From positions 1,302,001-1,366,000 of the forward strand of contig NZ_VYSA01000001.1 in NCBI RefSeq assembly GCF_008710745.1: a DNA stretch of 64,000 bases, read 5' to 3'. Below, one piece after another: positions 38,646 to 51,613 of the stretch. The notes beneath the pieces are model-generated. The model saw only the letters and a list, made by a program, of their open reading frames with translations, was not told the origin of the DNA and did no database searches. Source of the DNA: Microbacterium rhizomatis (lineage in GTDB: Bacteria; Actinomycetota; Actinomycetes; Actinomycetales; Microbacteriaceae). The translations under genes were made by a program, and so were the position numbers. Each line of letters opens with the position of its first letter. The first letter of the stretch is position 1.

Positions 38646-39782
38646 ATGCCCGACCACGTTCTGATCACCGGGGGCGCTGGATTCATCGGCACGCGTCTCG
38701 CACGGCGGTTTGCCGCGGCCGGGCACTCCGTCACGGTCCTGGATGCTCTGATCCCCCAGGTGCACGGAGACGATCCGGCCACGACGTCGCCCCTCCTGCG
38801 CTCGCTCGACGGCGTTGCGACAGTGATCCACGGGACCGTGACCTCCAAGGACGACCTCCGCTCCGCTCTCTCGGGAGCGAGCATCGTCATCCACCTCGCT
38901 GCCGAGACCGGCACCGGTCAGTCGATGTACGAGATCGATCGCTACACCGAGACGAACGTCGGGGGCACCGCCAAGCTGCTCGATGTGCTCGCCAACGAGG
39001 CGAACGATGTCACTCGCCTTCTGATCGCCTCATCGCGCTCGATCTACGGAGAAGGCGCCTACCGCGCGGAGGACGGCACGATCGTCTTCCCGCCGCATCG
39101 CAGCGATGCGGCGATGGCAGCGGGTGACTTCGATGTGCACCTCGACGGCTTCGGCAAGCTCGAGATGGTGCCCACGGACGAGCAGGCTGCCCTGCATCCG
39201 TCGTCCGTGTACGGCATCACCAAGCAGATGCAGGAGGCGCTCATCATGACCGTCGCGCCGACCATCGGGATCGAGCCGGTGTCGCTGCGGTACCAGAACG
39301 TGTACGGACCGGGTCAGTCGCTCAAGAACCCCTACACCGGCATCCTCTCGATCTTCTCGACCCTCGTGCGGCAGGGGAAAGACATCAACATCTTCGAGGA
39401 CGGCCAGGAGAGCCGCGACTTCGTCTACATCGACGATGTCGTCGAGGCGACGTTCCTCGGCGCGACCCGACCGGGTGCGGCCGGCGGTGTGTTCAACATC
39501 GGGTCGGGCGTCGCGACCACCGTCAACGACGTGGTCGCCGCACTCTTCGCCGCGTTCGGCACCGAGGTCCCGACGAGAATCTCGGGCAACTACCGGCTCG
39601 GCGACATCCGCCACAACGTCGCCGACACCCGCCGGGCGCGCGACACACTCGGCTTCGAGCCGGCCGTCGACTTCCGCGAGGGTGTCGCACGCTTCGTCGA
39701 GTGGGTGCTCACCGAGCCGGTGGAAGCCGACGGCTATCAGCGCTCGCTCGACGAGATGGCGGAGCGGAAACTCCTCAAGTGA
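38646..39782 (+). CDS. NAD-dependent sugar-nucleotide epimerase/dehydratase (extended SDR)
   Basis: The 378-residue protein has GGAGFIG (9-15), the SSRSIYGEGAY strand, the catalytic Y189xxxK193 pair in VYGITK, RYQNVYGPGQS and DFVYIDDVVEA. This is the pattern of the dTDP-L-rhamnose 4-epimerase/UDP-glucose 4-epimerase branch. An insertion of ~35 residues between the Ser and Tyr (HRSDAAMAAGDFDVHLDGF) is typical of the rhamnose 4-epimerase-like group, which would give a 6-deoxy-L-talose donor. Substrate is inferred only. AGGAG lies about eight bases before ATG 38646. The stop overlaps the next start. Confidence 0.82.
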   Translation: MPDHVLITGGAGFIGTRLARRFAAAGHSVTVLDALIPQVHGDDPATTSPLLRSLDGVATVIHGTVTSKDDLRSALSGASIVIHLAAETGTGQSMYEIDRYTETNVGGTAKLLDVLANEANDVTRLLIASSRSIYGEGAYRAEDGTIVFPPHRSDAAMAAGDFDVHLDGFGKLEMVPTDEQAALHPSSVYGITKQMQEALIMTVAPTIGIEPVSLRYQNVYGPGQSLKNPYTGILSIFSTLVRQGKDINIFEDGQESRDFVYIDDVVEATFLGATRPGAAGGVFNIGSGVATTVNDVVAALFAAFGTEVPTRISGNYRLGDIRHNVADTRRARDTLGFEPAVDFREGVARFVEWVLTEPVEADGYQRSLDEMAERKLLK

Positions 39783-40885
39783 AGCGGTTCGCCCGGCTGC
39801 GGGGGGCGCCCTATCCGTACCGCGCGAACAGTCTGAACATGTTCCGCCTCATCCTCGCCGGCCTCGTCCTCTTCGCGCACAGCTGGTACGTCGCCGGTCA
39901 AGGCAGCGGACCATCGATCCAGGGAGAGAACCTCGGCGGATGGGCTGTCGCCGGCTTCTTCGTGCTCAGCGGCTTCCTCATCACGCGCAGCAGACTGCGC
40001 ACCTCACCCGGCGACTACCTGCTCCACCGCGTCGCCCGCATCTACCCCGCGTTCATCGTCGTGCTGCTGGTCACCGCGTTCATCTTCGCTCCTGTCGCCC
40101 TCCTCATCCAGCAGGGCTCGCTCAGCGGATTCCTCAGCACACCGATCACCCCGTTGCAGTACGTGTGGGGCAACCTCGCGTTGTACATCGAGCACTACGA
40201 CATCGGAGCAACGCTGCAGACCGTGCCCTACCCGGGCGCGTGGAACGGCTCGTTGTGGACGCTCTTCTACGAATTCCTGTGCTACGTCGTCATCTGGGTG
40301 CTCGGCTTCATCGGCCTCGCCCGCCGCTCCCCTATCCTCGTGGGCGCGCTCTGGGTCGTCAGCGTCGCCACCTACGCGGGGATCGGTGCCGCCCAGCGTG
40401 CCGGCCTCGACGTCAGCTTCGAGCTGTTCGCACGCCTGCTGCCCTTCTTCCTCGGTGGATCGCTGATCTTCTACATCGTCGACCGGTTCGGGATCAACCG
40501 CATCCTCGGGATCGTTTCGCTCATCGTGACGGTGGCTCTGATCTGGACCGTCCCCCGCTGGGGCGGCCAGCTCGCCGCGCCGTTCCTGGCGTACGGCCTT
40601 CTGTCGCTGTCGACCTGGATCCCTCAGCCGCGGTGGGTCGCGCGTAACGACGTCTCGTACGGGTTCTACATCTACGCGTGGCCGATGCAGCAGCTCGTTG
40701 TGCTCATCGGCGGCGCCGCGCTCGGGATGCCTGTGTACATCCTCATCACGATCGTGGTCACGTTCGCGTTCGCCTGGCTGAGCTGGGTGCTGATCGAACG
40801 CCCGGCGATGCGGATAGCGCGGCCGCCACGAGAACCCGCCCCCGCCGCCCCTGCGGAACAGCCCGGCGACATCCAGGTGGGGTGA
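39779..40885 (+). CDS. Acyltransferase 3 (AT3) family membrane protein
   Basis: The 368-residue protein has ten or so TM helices with AT3 landmarks: LILAGLVLFAHSW (catalytic-region His in the first helix), GFFVLSGFLITRSRL, YLLHRVARIYPAFIV (RxxRxxP) and SLWTLFYEFLCYVV. AT3 proteins O-acylate, usually O-acetylate, surface sugars. GTG 39779 overlaps the epimerase stop (GTGA) and matches the frame; the Arg-rich N-terminus (VKRFARLRGAPYPYRANSLN) is normal for the family. It is probably translationally coupled to the epimerase. Confidence 0.9.
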   Translation: MKRFARLRGAPYPYRANSLNMFRLILAGLVLFAHSWYVAGQGSGPSIQGENLGGWAVAGFFVLSGFLITRSRLRTSPGDYLLHRVARIYPAFIVVLLVTAFIFAPVALLIQQGSLSGFLSTPITPLQYVWGNLALYIEHYDIGATLQTVPYPGAWNGSLWTLFYEFLCYVVIWVLGFIGLARRSPILVGALWVVSVATYAGIGAAQRAGLDVSFELFARLLPFFLGGSLIFYIVDRFGINRILGIVSLIVTVALIWTVPRWGGQLAAPFLAYGLLSLSTWIPQPRWVARNDVSYGFYIYAWPMQQLVVLIGGAALGMPVYILITIVVTFAFAWLSWVLIERPAMRIARPPREPAPAAPAEQPGDIQVG

Positions 40886-40886
40886 C

Positions 40887-41636
40887 CTAGCGCGACCGCA
40901 CCCTGCGACGCGCGTCCGCCCATGCGCGGGCCAGCATGAGACGCGAACGGAGCGCCGCGCGCAGACCCCGCGGCGCTGACGAGGAGGCATTGGAGTCGTG
41001 GATGCGACGTCGCACCGTCGCCTGCTCCACATGCCGCAGCGCACGCATCTCATTCGCCGCGGTGGCGATCCACAGGTCGTGTGATTCGCTCAGGTAGGCC
41101 GGGAAGGGCGTGAGGACCGGGAGCATGTCGCGGCGGACCGCCATCGCGCATCCGAAATAGGGGGCGACTCCGGCTAGTATCCGCAACTCGTTGCGCAGCC
41201 GTTGGACCGAATCCGAGGAACGCAGCAGCCACGGCCGCCCGCCGATCGGCGAACGGAGCGGTTGGCCGGAGCCCAGCAGCACCAGATTGGACGCCGCGAC
41301 CCCCGACGCCAGGGCCGCTTCAACGAGGGCGTCGCGTCGCCCGGCGATCCACTCGTCGTCCTGATCCGCCAGAAGCAGCACATCGCCGGTCGCGTTGAGC
41401 ATGGCCGACTCGAACGTGCGGACGTATCCGCGGTTGGGACTCTGACGGATCACGCGAACGCGTGGATCGCCCATCGCCTCGATGATGGCCACCGTGTCAT
41501 CGCTGCTCGCGTCGTCCACCACCACGACGTCGTCCTGCGGAGCGAGCTCATCGAGGATGGAGCGCAGCTGGTGCGCGACGTACTCCGCACCGTTGTAGGT
41601 CGCCATACACACCGATGCGGTGACTGCCTCATGCAT
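40887..41636 (-). CDS. GT2 family glycosyltransferase (rhamnosyl-type)
   Basis: The 249-residue GT-A enzyme has SVCMATYNGAEYV, DDVVVVDDASSDDT, DVLLLADQDDEW (DQDDEW is typical of rhamnosyl/galactosyl GT2 enzymes of surface glycans) and YLSESHDLWIA near the C-terminus. ATG at 41634-41636 is preferred to the GTG twelve bases earlier because GAGGTGA lies just upstream. It ends one base past the acyltransferase stop on the opposite strand and is divergent from the flippase. Confidence 0.85.
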   Translation of the reverse strand: MHEAVTASVCMATYNGAEYVAHQLRSILDELAPQDDVVVVDDASSDDTVAIIEAMGDPRVRVIRQSPNRGYVRTFESAMLNATGDVLLLADQDDEWIAGRRDALVEAALASGVAASNLVLLGSGQPLRSPIGGRPWLLRSSDSVQRLRNELRILAGVAPYFGCAMAVRRDMLPVLTPFPAYLSESHDLWIATAANEMRALRHVEQATVRRRIHDSNASSSAPRGLRAALRSRLMLARAWADARRRVRSR

Positions 41637-41678
41637 GCGGCGGCTCACCTCGAAATGGGGGTCGGGCGGGCCGGCACG

Positions 41679-41684
41679 TACAAT
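41679..41684 (+). promoter_or_regulatory. Near-consensus -10 (TACAAT) for the flippase gene
   Basis: TACAAT is eight bases before ATG 41693. The start point would fall at or within one or two bases of the ATG. Confidence 0.6.
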
Positions 41685-41692
41685 TGCTTCCG

Positions 41693-42943
41693 ATGCGGTC
41701 GCTCATGCTCAGGCTCGCGGGGTTCACGGGGGCGCCGATCCTCTCGGCGCTCGCGCCCTTCATCATACTTCCGGTCATGTCGCGCATCGTCGGGCCGGAC
41801 GGCTGGGCGAACTTCTCCGCGGGTCAGTCGATCGGCATCTTGGGGATGGTCGGCGTGCTCTTCGGATGGGGCATCGTCGGGCCTGTGCGAGTCGCCCGCG
41901 CCGTCACGGCGCAGGAGCGGGCGGTGATCCTCCACGAGAGCATCCGGTCGCGCCTGCTCACCGCGCTCATCGCCGTGCCCGCAGCCGCGCTGGCGACCTA
42001 CCTGGTGTCGGGTCCTTCCTACCGGCTGGAGTCGGTGGCCGTTGCCGTGGCGATGACGATCGGCGGATTCACCCCCGCGTGGTTCTGCATCGGCCAGGGC
42101 AATCCCCGGGGCCTGATGGTGTACGACGCGATGCCGAAACTCGCGGCATCCTTGATCGCCCTCCCGATCGTCGCCTTCAGCGGGCAGGTGATGTGGTACC
42201 CGGTGCTCCTCCTCGCCCTGACGGTGCCCGCGTTCGCGGTGCACGCCCGCCGAACAGCCCACGGCGAGGCTCTGGGCGACGCCGAACCCCGCGCACTGCG
42301 GAGCGTGCTGCGGGGTCTCGTTCCCACCGCCACCATCGACGCCACCGGGAACGCCTACGGTTCGACCGCCGTCCCCATCGCCACCGCGGGCCTCCCACCC
42401 GGCGACGCGAGTTCGTTCGCATCCGCCGACCGTGCGTACCGCATCGCGATCATGGCCGTCATCGCGGTCGGCAACTCGTTCCAGGCGTGGGTTCTCGATC
42501 CGGAAGCGCACGATGTCCGACACCGGCATCGCCTTGCGATCGCCTCGCACGTCGCGCTGGGTGCGGTGGGCGGACTCGGCATCGCGCTCCTCGGTCCCGC
42601 GCTGACCGGGCTGGTGTTCGGGGCGAGCGTCGCGGCCCAACCGCTGCCGAGCGCCCTCTTCGGCGTCGCGTTCTTCTTCCTCTCCACGACGACCCCGCTC
42701 ATCCGCAACATCCTCATCCCGGCGCATCGCTACCGGATCGTCTTCGCGGCGACCGTCTCTGCGGCGGTCATCGGGATCGTCACGATGGTGCTCGGATCGG
42801 CGATGGGGTCGGCGAGCATCGTCGCTCTCGGTGTCGCGGCGTCGGAGGCCACCTCATTCGCGGTGCTCGTGCTGCCGGCTCGGCGCAGCTACGCGCAGGT
42901 CATCGAGCGGCCGCCTGCTGCGACACCTGACCCGACCAGCTGA
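41693..42943 (+). CDS. Wzx-like polysaccharide flippase (MATE/MOP superfamily)
   Basis: The 416-residue protein has about twelve TM helices in paired bundles. It begins RSLMLRLAGFTGAPILSALAPFIILPVMSRIVGPDGWA, the usual N-terminus of Wzx/RfbX-like proteins (sequence split here at 20 residues: MRSLMLRLAGFTGAPILSAL, then APFIILPVMSRIVGPDGWAN). It would flip lipid-linked repeat units to the outer face. ATG 41693 is chosen from the promoter position; a TTG nine bases earlier is possible. Its last 44 bases overlap the convergent GT2 gene. Confidence 0.83.
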   Translation: MRSLMLRLAGFTGAPILSALAPFIILPVMSRIVGPDGWANFSAGQSIGILGMVGVLFGWGIVGPVRVARAVTAQERAVILHESIRSRLLTALIAVPAAALATYLVSGPSYRLESVAVAVAMTIGGFTPAWFCIGQGNPRGLMVYDAMPKLAASLIALPIVAFSGQVMWYPVLLLALTVPAFAVHARRTAHGEALGDAEPRALRSVLRGLVPTATIDATGNAYGSTAVPIATAGLPPGDASSFASADRAYRIAIMAVIAVGNSFQAWVLDPEAHDVRHRHRLAIASHVALGAVGGLGIALLGPALTGLVFGASVAAQPLPSALFGVAFFFLSTTTPLIRNILIPAHRYRIVFAATVSAAVIGIVTMVLGSAMGSASIVALGVAASEATSFAVLVLPARRSYAQVIERPPAATPDPTS

Positions 42944-43856
42944 TCGAACCCGCCACGGTCTCGATCGACGCGGGCATGCGCCCCATCCGGCGACGCCAGG
43001 CATCGGCGACACCTGCGCGATACAGCTTCCACAGAGCGCGCCGGGGCCGTGCGAGCGCGAGGGCGTTCACGAAGTGAAGCACCTCGAGCACCGTGTCGCG
43101 GGCCACCCACACGGGGTGCGTGCGTGCGTACCGACGATTGACCACGATCCGATTGCGCACCCGGTAGTAGTACCGGAACGGCGTGCTGAGCGTGACCACA
43201 GCGGGGATGCCGGGGGCGCTGAACGGGCGGCCGAAGAGCGTGCGCACGTACTGGCGCCCCAAACTGTGCCCCATGCGCAGCCCCGGCGCCGCGACAGTGG
43301 GCAGACCGGCCGCCGAGCAGCGCATCTCGAACTCGGTGTCGACGAGATCGATGAAGAGGTCCTCACGCATGAGACCGACGCGCTCGAAGAGATCCGCGCC
43401 CATGAGCATGCCCGATTGGATCGCGTGTCGCGCGATCAGCGTGCCGTCCTCCGCCTCTCGATGAACCTGACGGACACCGGCGAAGAACTCGGGGACGACG
43501 GGTCCCACCGCGTGGCCACGCGAAGTGCTCCTGTCGCGCGCGCTCATCAACGCGTCGATGAAACCGGCAGCGGGCTCAGAGTCCTGATCGAACGTCACCA
43601 CGAACCGGGCGCCCTGCGCGAGCGCGGCGCGGATACCTGTGTTCAGCGCCGTCGCGATGCCTGAATTCTCTTCCAGTGCCACGACCCGCGCCCCGCGATC
43701 GCTCGCCGTTGCGAGTACCGGTGCCGCGCTCGGACCACTGCCGTCGTCGACGACTATCGTCGCGGCGGTCTGCGCGCGGAGCGCGTCGATCACGGTCAGG
43801 AGCGACTCGTCGGGCCGGAAGGTGGTGATGACGGCGAAGACGTCGGCGCGCGTCAC
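42900..43856 (-). CDS. GT2 family glycosyltransferase, rhamnosyltransferase-like
   Basis: The 318-residue enzyme has FAVITTFRPDESLL, TIVVDDGSGPS, the FVVTFDQDSEPAAGF metal-binding box (~87-101) and EDLFIDLVDTEFEMR, the set seen in WbbL/RfbF-type rhamnosyltransferases. Residues past ~220 (RYYYRVRNRIVV) fit the same group. GTG 43856 overlaps the DUF2304 stop by GTGA. It is the last gene of the GT2-DUF2304-GT2 operon. Use of dTDP-rhamnose or a related 6-deoxyhexose is inferred. Confidence 0.87.
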   Translation of the reverse strand: MTRADVFAVITTFRPDESLLTVIDALRAQTAATIVVDDGSGPSAAPVLATASDRGARVVALEENSGIATALNTGIRAALAQGARFVVTFDQDSEPAAGFIDALMSARDRSTSRGHAVGPVVPEFFAGVRQVHREAEDGTLIARHAIQSGMLMGADLFERVGLMREDLFIDLVDTEFEMRCSAAGLPTVAAPGLRMGHSLGRQYVRTLFGRPFSAPGIPAVVTLSTPFRYYYRVRNRIVVNRRYARTHPVWVARDTVLEVLHFVNALALARPRRALWKLYRAGVADAWRRRMGRMPASIETVAGSISWSGQVSQQAAAR

Positions 43857-44254
43857 CGCGAGGTCGATCCCGGGTCGTGCTCCTGCGGGGACTGCCGCGC
43901 TTGGATCTCGTCGATCCGGGCGTCGAGACGCTCGATCTCGGCGCGAGAGATCGCGGCTTCCTCGGCGACGCGCCGGATCTCGTCCTCGGCCTGCGACAGC
44001 TCCCACGAGAGGTGCAGCGAAACCCCGAGCAGCAGGACGATCGCGAGCGCGAACAGCAGGTTCGCCGGCACCTGAACGCCCAGCGCGGAGGTCAGCCACA
44101 GCAGCAGCTGCGGGAACACGCCGAGAATGAGCACCGCGAAACCGATCAGGAGCCACATGACGGCGTACTTCTCGCGCAGTCTGCGGGCCAGCAGCATCCA
44201 TACGACGATCACGAGGATCACCAGTGCGAGCGCGATCCCGACGAAGACGATCAT
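43853..44254 (-). CDS. DUF2304 family small membrane protein
   Basis: The 133-residue protein has three TM helices (~2-20, ~32-55, ~62-85) and a C-terminal coiled coil (~88-125; EDEIRRVAEEAAISRAEIER). DUF2304 genes typically follow a polyprenyl-phosphate GT2, as here, and are thought to anchor or assist it. Starts at ATG 44252-44254 and overlaps both neighbours by four bases, so all three proteins are probably made in matched amounts. Confidence 0.88.
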   Translation of the reverse strand: MIVFVGIALALVILVIVVWMLLARRLREKYAVMWLLIGFAVLILGVFPQLLLWLTSALGVQVPANLLFALAIVLLLGVSLHLSWELSQAEDEIRRVAEEAAISRAEIERLDARIDEIQARQSPQEHDPGSTSR

Positions 44255-44997
44255 GCGGAGGCCTCCGTGACGCCGTCCGAGCGGATGGGCCGAGCGCGCC
44301 GCATCAACGCGAGCGACAGCGCGAACACGGATCTCAGGAGATATGCGGTGGATCCGAACGGGCCCTGACTCGGCGTGCCGTGCGAGCGCGGACGCATCGC
44401 CACGGGGACCTGCGTCACCGTCAGGCCCGCGTGACATGCGGCGACCAGCGAATCCACGGTGTCGCCGAGGTATTCCGCGGGGTAGTAGCGGACGTACTGC
44501 TCGATCGCACGCCGGCCCGCAGCGCGGAAACCGCTCGTCACATCTGTCAGGCGAGTCTTCGCGACGCGCGAGAGCACCCCGGCCAGGAAGACCATCGCCC
44601 ATCTTCGCGGACCGCGCACGGTGTAGTCCCCGACGTCGCTGAACCGGGCCCCGATGGAGATGTCGGCCGAGTCCAGACCGGCCAGCACCCGGTGGATGTC
44701 GGCCGGATTGTGCTGCCCGTCGGCGTCCACCTGGATCGCGCGCGCGTATCCGAACCGCTGCGCGTATGTGAAGCCGGTGCGCATCGCGCCACCGACACCG
44801 AGGTTGAACGGGAGCGTGAGCACGATGGCCCCTGCCGCGCGAGCGGCATCCGCCGTTCCGTCCGTCGATCCGTCGTCCACGACCGCCACGTCGAAACCGG
44901 GATCCGCCGCGAGGATCTCGCGGACAGTCACCCCGACACTGTGTCGCTCGTTCCACGCGGGCACGATGACGAGCACGCGATCAACCGGGTGGCCCAT
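44251..44997 (-). CDS. GT2 family glycosyltransferase, dolichol/polyprenyl-phosphate sugar synthase-like
   Basis: The 248-residue protein has [40 protein letters not shown] and the [11 protein letters not shown] metal-binding box (~88-98), the signature of the DPM1/Ppm1 group. It has no C-terminal TM of its own; DUF2304 downstream probably supplies the membrane contact. It likely loads a sugar on polyprenyl phosphate or a lipid-linked intermediate. The ATG at 44995-44997 follows GGGGGGA. Confidence 0.88.
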   Translation of the reverse strand: MGHPVDRVLVIVPAWNERHSVGVTVREILAADPGFDVAVVDDGSTDGTADAARAAGAIVLTLPFNLGVGGAMRTGFTYAQRFGYARAIQVDADGQHNPADIHRVLAGLDSADISIGARFSDVGDYTVRGPRRWAMVFLAGVLSRVAKTRLTDVTSGFRAAGRRAIEQYVRYYPAEYLGDTVDSLVAACHAGLTVTQVPVAMRPRSHGTPSQGPFGSTAYLLRSVFALSLALMRRARPIRSDGVTEASA

Positions 44998-45037
44998 AAT
45001 CCCCCCAGTCTATCCGAGCGACTGCGCCGGCCCGAGG

Positions 45038-46963
45038 TCAGCCACAGGCGATGACCTCATACAGACGCGCCTCGCCCTCGCTGTCCACCAACCGGACGGC
45101 GGGAGACTCCGCGAGGTTCTGAAGGCCGGGATACACGTGCTCACCGGGGAAGATCTCTCGCTGGCCGAAGTCGAGCACGAACCGGACGTTCTCGCGCTCC
45201 AGCGCGGCGCACACCGCGCCACCCGCGACGGCATGGCCGAGCCCGTCGTTGATCGTCTGCGTATCGGCGGAGACCTCTGTCAGCGTGTGCGGCATCAGCA
45301 CCCACCGATCAGCGAGCGCATACGCCAGGCCGGCTCCCGTCCACGCGCTCCCGGCGACCGTCGCGTCCGCGGGGACATGCTGGTCGAGCCGCTGCAGCAG
45401 GGCGTACTCGTCCGTGCTCACGAGCGCCGAGTCGGGCGTGATGCGGTAGCCCGCACTGATATAGCCCGTGATCGTCACCACGGGCCCGGAAAGGACCGAC
45501 ACGATCGCGGCGGCCGCGACGATCGCCGCAACGACACCGGCCACGCGCCGGGCGGTCGGGCCCACCGGCCGGACGACACGCGTGACGGCCGCCCAGGCCC
45601 GGTCGACGCCGTGCGCAGCCAACGGCACCATCGTCAGGGGGAGGATCGCCGCCAGCCGCGGGATGTTGTTGTACCAGCTGCCGGTGAGGATGTCGCGGAG
45701 CGGCTGAAATGTCAGGGCCGACACGACGACGTACAACCCCGCGGCGATCACGTACATCGAGAGCGAGAGGAGTCCGGGCGTGGACCGCTGGATGAGGGCC
45801 GCGAGAATGCCGCAGAGGACGGCGACCGCGACGGCCGTCACGGGGATCGCGTACCACATCGAGGCCGTCGCGACCTGGCCGACGGCATCGGGGATGCTGA
45901 GAGCGGGTGGCCAGCCGCGGGCGTCCGCCGGGGGCCGGAGGACGCGCAGGAGCACGAGACCGAGCGCCAGATAAGCGGCGAACCCGACCACGACGGCGAC
46001 TCGCCGCCGCGCCGTCGCGCCGCGGAACAGCCGCCACGCGAAGACCACGGTCATCGGCAGCGTCAGCGCCAGCACGGCGACGAACGCCCCGGGGTGGGCG
46101 AGGGCGATTCCGGGAAGGGTACCGGCGAGCAGCAGCGCCCACCACGGCTCCGGCAGCGTCCGGACCGCGGACAGGCCGAGCGCCTCCAGCGCGGCCGCGA
46201 GAGCCACCGGGACGAGGGCGAGCCCGAAGAGGAACGGGTAGAGGACGCCGTAGTCCATGAGCAGGAACGGGAACGCGGGAACACCGCACGCCACCACGAC
46301 CGCAGCCACCGTGAGCAGCGGGCGAGGGCCGAACAGCGTCCGGGTGAGGAGCACGACTCCGAGGGGCCAGATGACCGCCGCGATGACGAGGTTCACCGCG
46401 TTCACGCCGACGGGGACGGATGCTCCCGTGATCTCGAGGACCAGTGCGACGAAGGCGTGCCACGCGGCGGGATAGAACGGGAGGGATCCGCTCGGGCTCG
46501 TCATCAGCCCGAGGTGCAGCGACGATGCGTTCCCCGTGCTCAGCACGAATCGCACCGCGTTCAGGTGGAAGACGTTGTCGAAGGTCTGCGAGAAGTTGGT
46601 CGGCTCGCCGATGACGACGACCACGCGCCAGGCCAGGAACATGATCCCGAGCACCACGGCTCCGACGAGCCACCCGTCGAACGGCCGACGCGCGAGCTCC
46701 GGCCGACGCACCCATCTGCGGCGAATGAAGAAGACAACTGCGCCGAGGACGACGGCCACGATGAGGACCGGGAGCACAGACCACCCGAGTCCCACCCACG
46801 GAGCCACGATGGAGGCGATCGCGACCACGGTGACCGCGAACGCCGGCGCGGCTGCGACCGCCCAGAATCCGCGGAGGCCGGCAGCCCAGCTCAGAGAGCC
46901 GCCGACGACGGCGAGAACGCCGATGGCGACGAGCGCGGAGAGGACGAAGGGGAGCCAGGTCAC
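45038..46963 (-). CDS. DUF6541-like polytopic membrane protein (GT-C fold candidate)
   Basis: The 641-residue protein has about 13-14 TM helices in the first 470 residues and a C-terminal extracytoplasmic domain of ~150 residues. The loop [20 protein letters not shown] (~115-135) with acidic residues resembles the first loop of GT-C enzymes and DUF6541. GT-C enzymes use polyprenyl-phosphate sugars outside the membrane. GTG 46963 is chosen because GAGGA lies seven bases before it; an ATG 45 bases upstream lacks a site. It sits next to the GT2-DUF2304 operon and divergent from rmlA. Confidence 0.8.
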   Translation of the reverse strand: MTWLPFVLSALVAIGVLAVVGGSLSWAAGLRGFWAVAAAPAFAVTVVAIASIVAPWVGLGWSVLPVLIVAVVLGAVVFFIRRRWVRRPELARRPFDGWLVGAVVLGIMFLAWRVVVVIGEPTNFSQTFDNVFHLNAVRFVLSTGNASSLHLGLMTSPSGSLPFYPAAWHAFVALVLEITGASVPVGVNAVNLVIAAVIWPLGVVLLTRTLFGPRPLLTVAAVVVACGVPAFPFLLMDYGVLYPFLFGLALVPVALAAALEALGLSAVRTLPEPWWALLLAGTLPGIALAHPGAFVAVLALTLPMTVVFAWRLFRGATARRRVAVVVGFAAYLALGLVLLRVLRPPADARGWPPALSIPDAVGQVATASMWYAIPVTAVAVAVLCGILAALIQRSTPGLLSLSMYVIAAGLYVVVSALTFQPLRDILTGSWYNNIPRLAAILPLTMVPLAAHGVDRAWAAVTRVVRPVGPTARRVAGVVAAIVAAAAIVSVLSGPVVTITGYISAGYRITPDSALVSTDEYALLQRLDQHVPADATVAGSAWTGAGLAYALADRWVLMPHTLTEVSADTQTINDGLGHAVAGGAVCAALERENVRFVLDFGQREIFPGEHVYPGLQNLAESPAVRLVDSEGEARLYEVIACG

Positions 46964-47089
46964 GTACAGATCCTCGGATTTCTGCCCGCGAGCGGTCGCG
47001 GACCGCACTCAGGATATCCGGATCGACCTGAGCACTCCCGGAGCGACGGGCGCAGAGAACTCAGGATGCGTCTGGCAGGATTGACCACC

Positions 47090-50498
<3,409 letters not shown>

Positions 50499-50500
50499 TC

Positions 50501-51613
50501 ATGGCTGACATCGAGGTTTCGATGAACGACCTGTCGCGAGGCATGCAGCACGATCGCGACGCACTGATCAGGGCCGCAACTCTCGTGATCGACTCGGGAT
50601 ACGCCATCCACGGCGCGCAGCACGCTGCTTTCGAGCGTGAGCTCGCGGACTATCTGGAAGTCTCCGATGCCGTGGGCGTCGCGAGCGGCACGGATGCCCT
50701 CGAGCTGGCCATCAAGGCCGTCATGCCGGACGGCCGCGACGTGGTCGTGACGGCGGGAAACGCCGGGGCCTACACGTCGACGGCGACGGTCCGCGCGGGC
50801 TATACCCCGCGCTACGCCGATGTCGATCCCGACTCCCTCTGCCTCACTGCCGCGACGGTCGCGCCTGTGCTCGACGCTCGCGTCGGCGTCGTGGTCGTGA
50901 CCCACCTGTATGGACGCATGACCGATCTCTCCGAGCTGCGGTCGCTCTGCGACGCCTCCGGCACCGCCCTGATCGAGGACTGCGCGCAGGCGATCGGCGC
51001 GGGAACCCCGGGCAGGCGTGCGGGCTCCGTCGGTCACGCGGGCACGCTCAGCTTCTACCCCACCAAGAACCTCGGCGCCATCGGCGACGGCGGCGCCGTG
51101 GTGACGACGTCGCCCGAGATCGCGGCACGCCTGCGCCAACTGCGGCAATACGGCTGGGGTTCGAAGTACAACGCCACGATCTCGGGCGGGGTGAATTCGC
51201 GCCTGGACGAGATGCAGGCCGCCTTCCTTCGTGTCCGGCTCCCGCAGGTCGACGGGCTCAACGCTCGCCGGCGCGAGATCATCGCCCGCTACGCAGCCGC
51301 AGCGGCGAACGTGGATCCCGACGTGATGAGCGTGCTCACCGCACTCGACGACGGGCACACCGGTCATCTGGCCGCGGCCCGCAGCACCGACCGCGAAGCC
51401 GTAAGGGCACGGCTTCGCGCCCACGGCGTGGCAAGCGACGTGCACTTCCCCATCCCGGACTGGGAGCAGCCCGCGTTCGCCGAGTACGCTCCCTCGACGC
51501 CCCTACCCGAGACCGTGAGGGCCTGCTCGCAGGTCTTCAGCCTCCCGCTCTTCCCCGAGCTGCGCGAAGACGAGATCGCCGCGGTCTGCGACGCGATCCG
51601 GAGTCTTGCGTGA
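50501..51613 (+). CDS. DegT/DnrJ/EryC1-family sugar aminotransferase (FdtB/QdtB-like)
   Basis: The 370-residue PLP enzyme has ASGTDALELAIKAV, the LIEDCAQAIGA pocket (D160), SFYPTKNLGAIGDGGAV with Schiff-base K189, and NSRLDEMQAAFLRVRL. It would aminate the C3-keto sugar made by the ketoisomerase domain at 52934, giving dTDP-3-amino-3,6-dideoxyhexose. The 3-position is inferred from that neighbour; the family alone does not fix it. ATG lies two bases after the previous stop. Confidence 0.88.
   Translation: MADIEVSMNDLSRGMQHDRDALIRAATLVIDSGYAIHGAQHAAFERELADYLEVSDAVGVASGTDALELAIKAVMPDGRDVVVTAGNAGAYTSTATVRAGYTPRYADVDPDSLCLTAATVAPVLDARVGVVVVTHLYGRMTDLSELRSLCDASGTALIEDCAQAIGAGTPGRRAGSVGHAGTLSFYPTKNLGAIGDGGAVVTTSPEIAARLRQLRQYGWGSKYNATISGGVNSRLDEMQAAFLRVRLPQVDGLNARRREIIARYAAAAANVDPDVMSVLTALDDGHTGHLAAARSTDREAVRARLRAHGVASDVHFPIPDWEQPAFAEYAPSTPLPETVRACSQVFSLPLFPELREDEIAAVCDAIRSLA

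Noticed and set aside
44654..47089. In-frame upstream extension of rmlA by over 800 codons
   Set aside because: The extension is antisense to the DUF6541-like gene and has shadow composition. RmlA begins at [16 protein letters not shown] (47090) as in its family.
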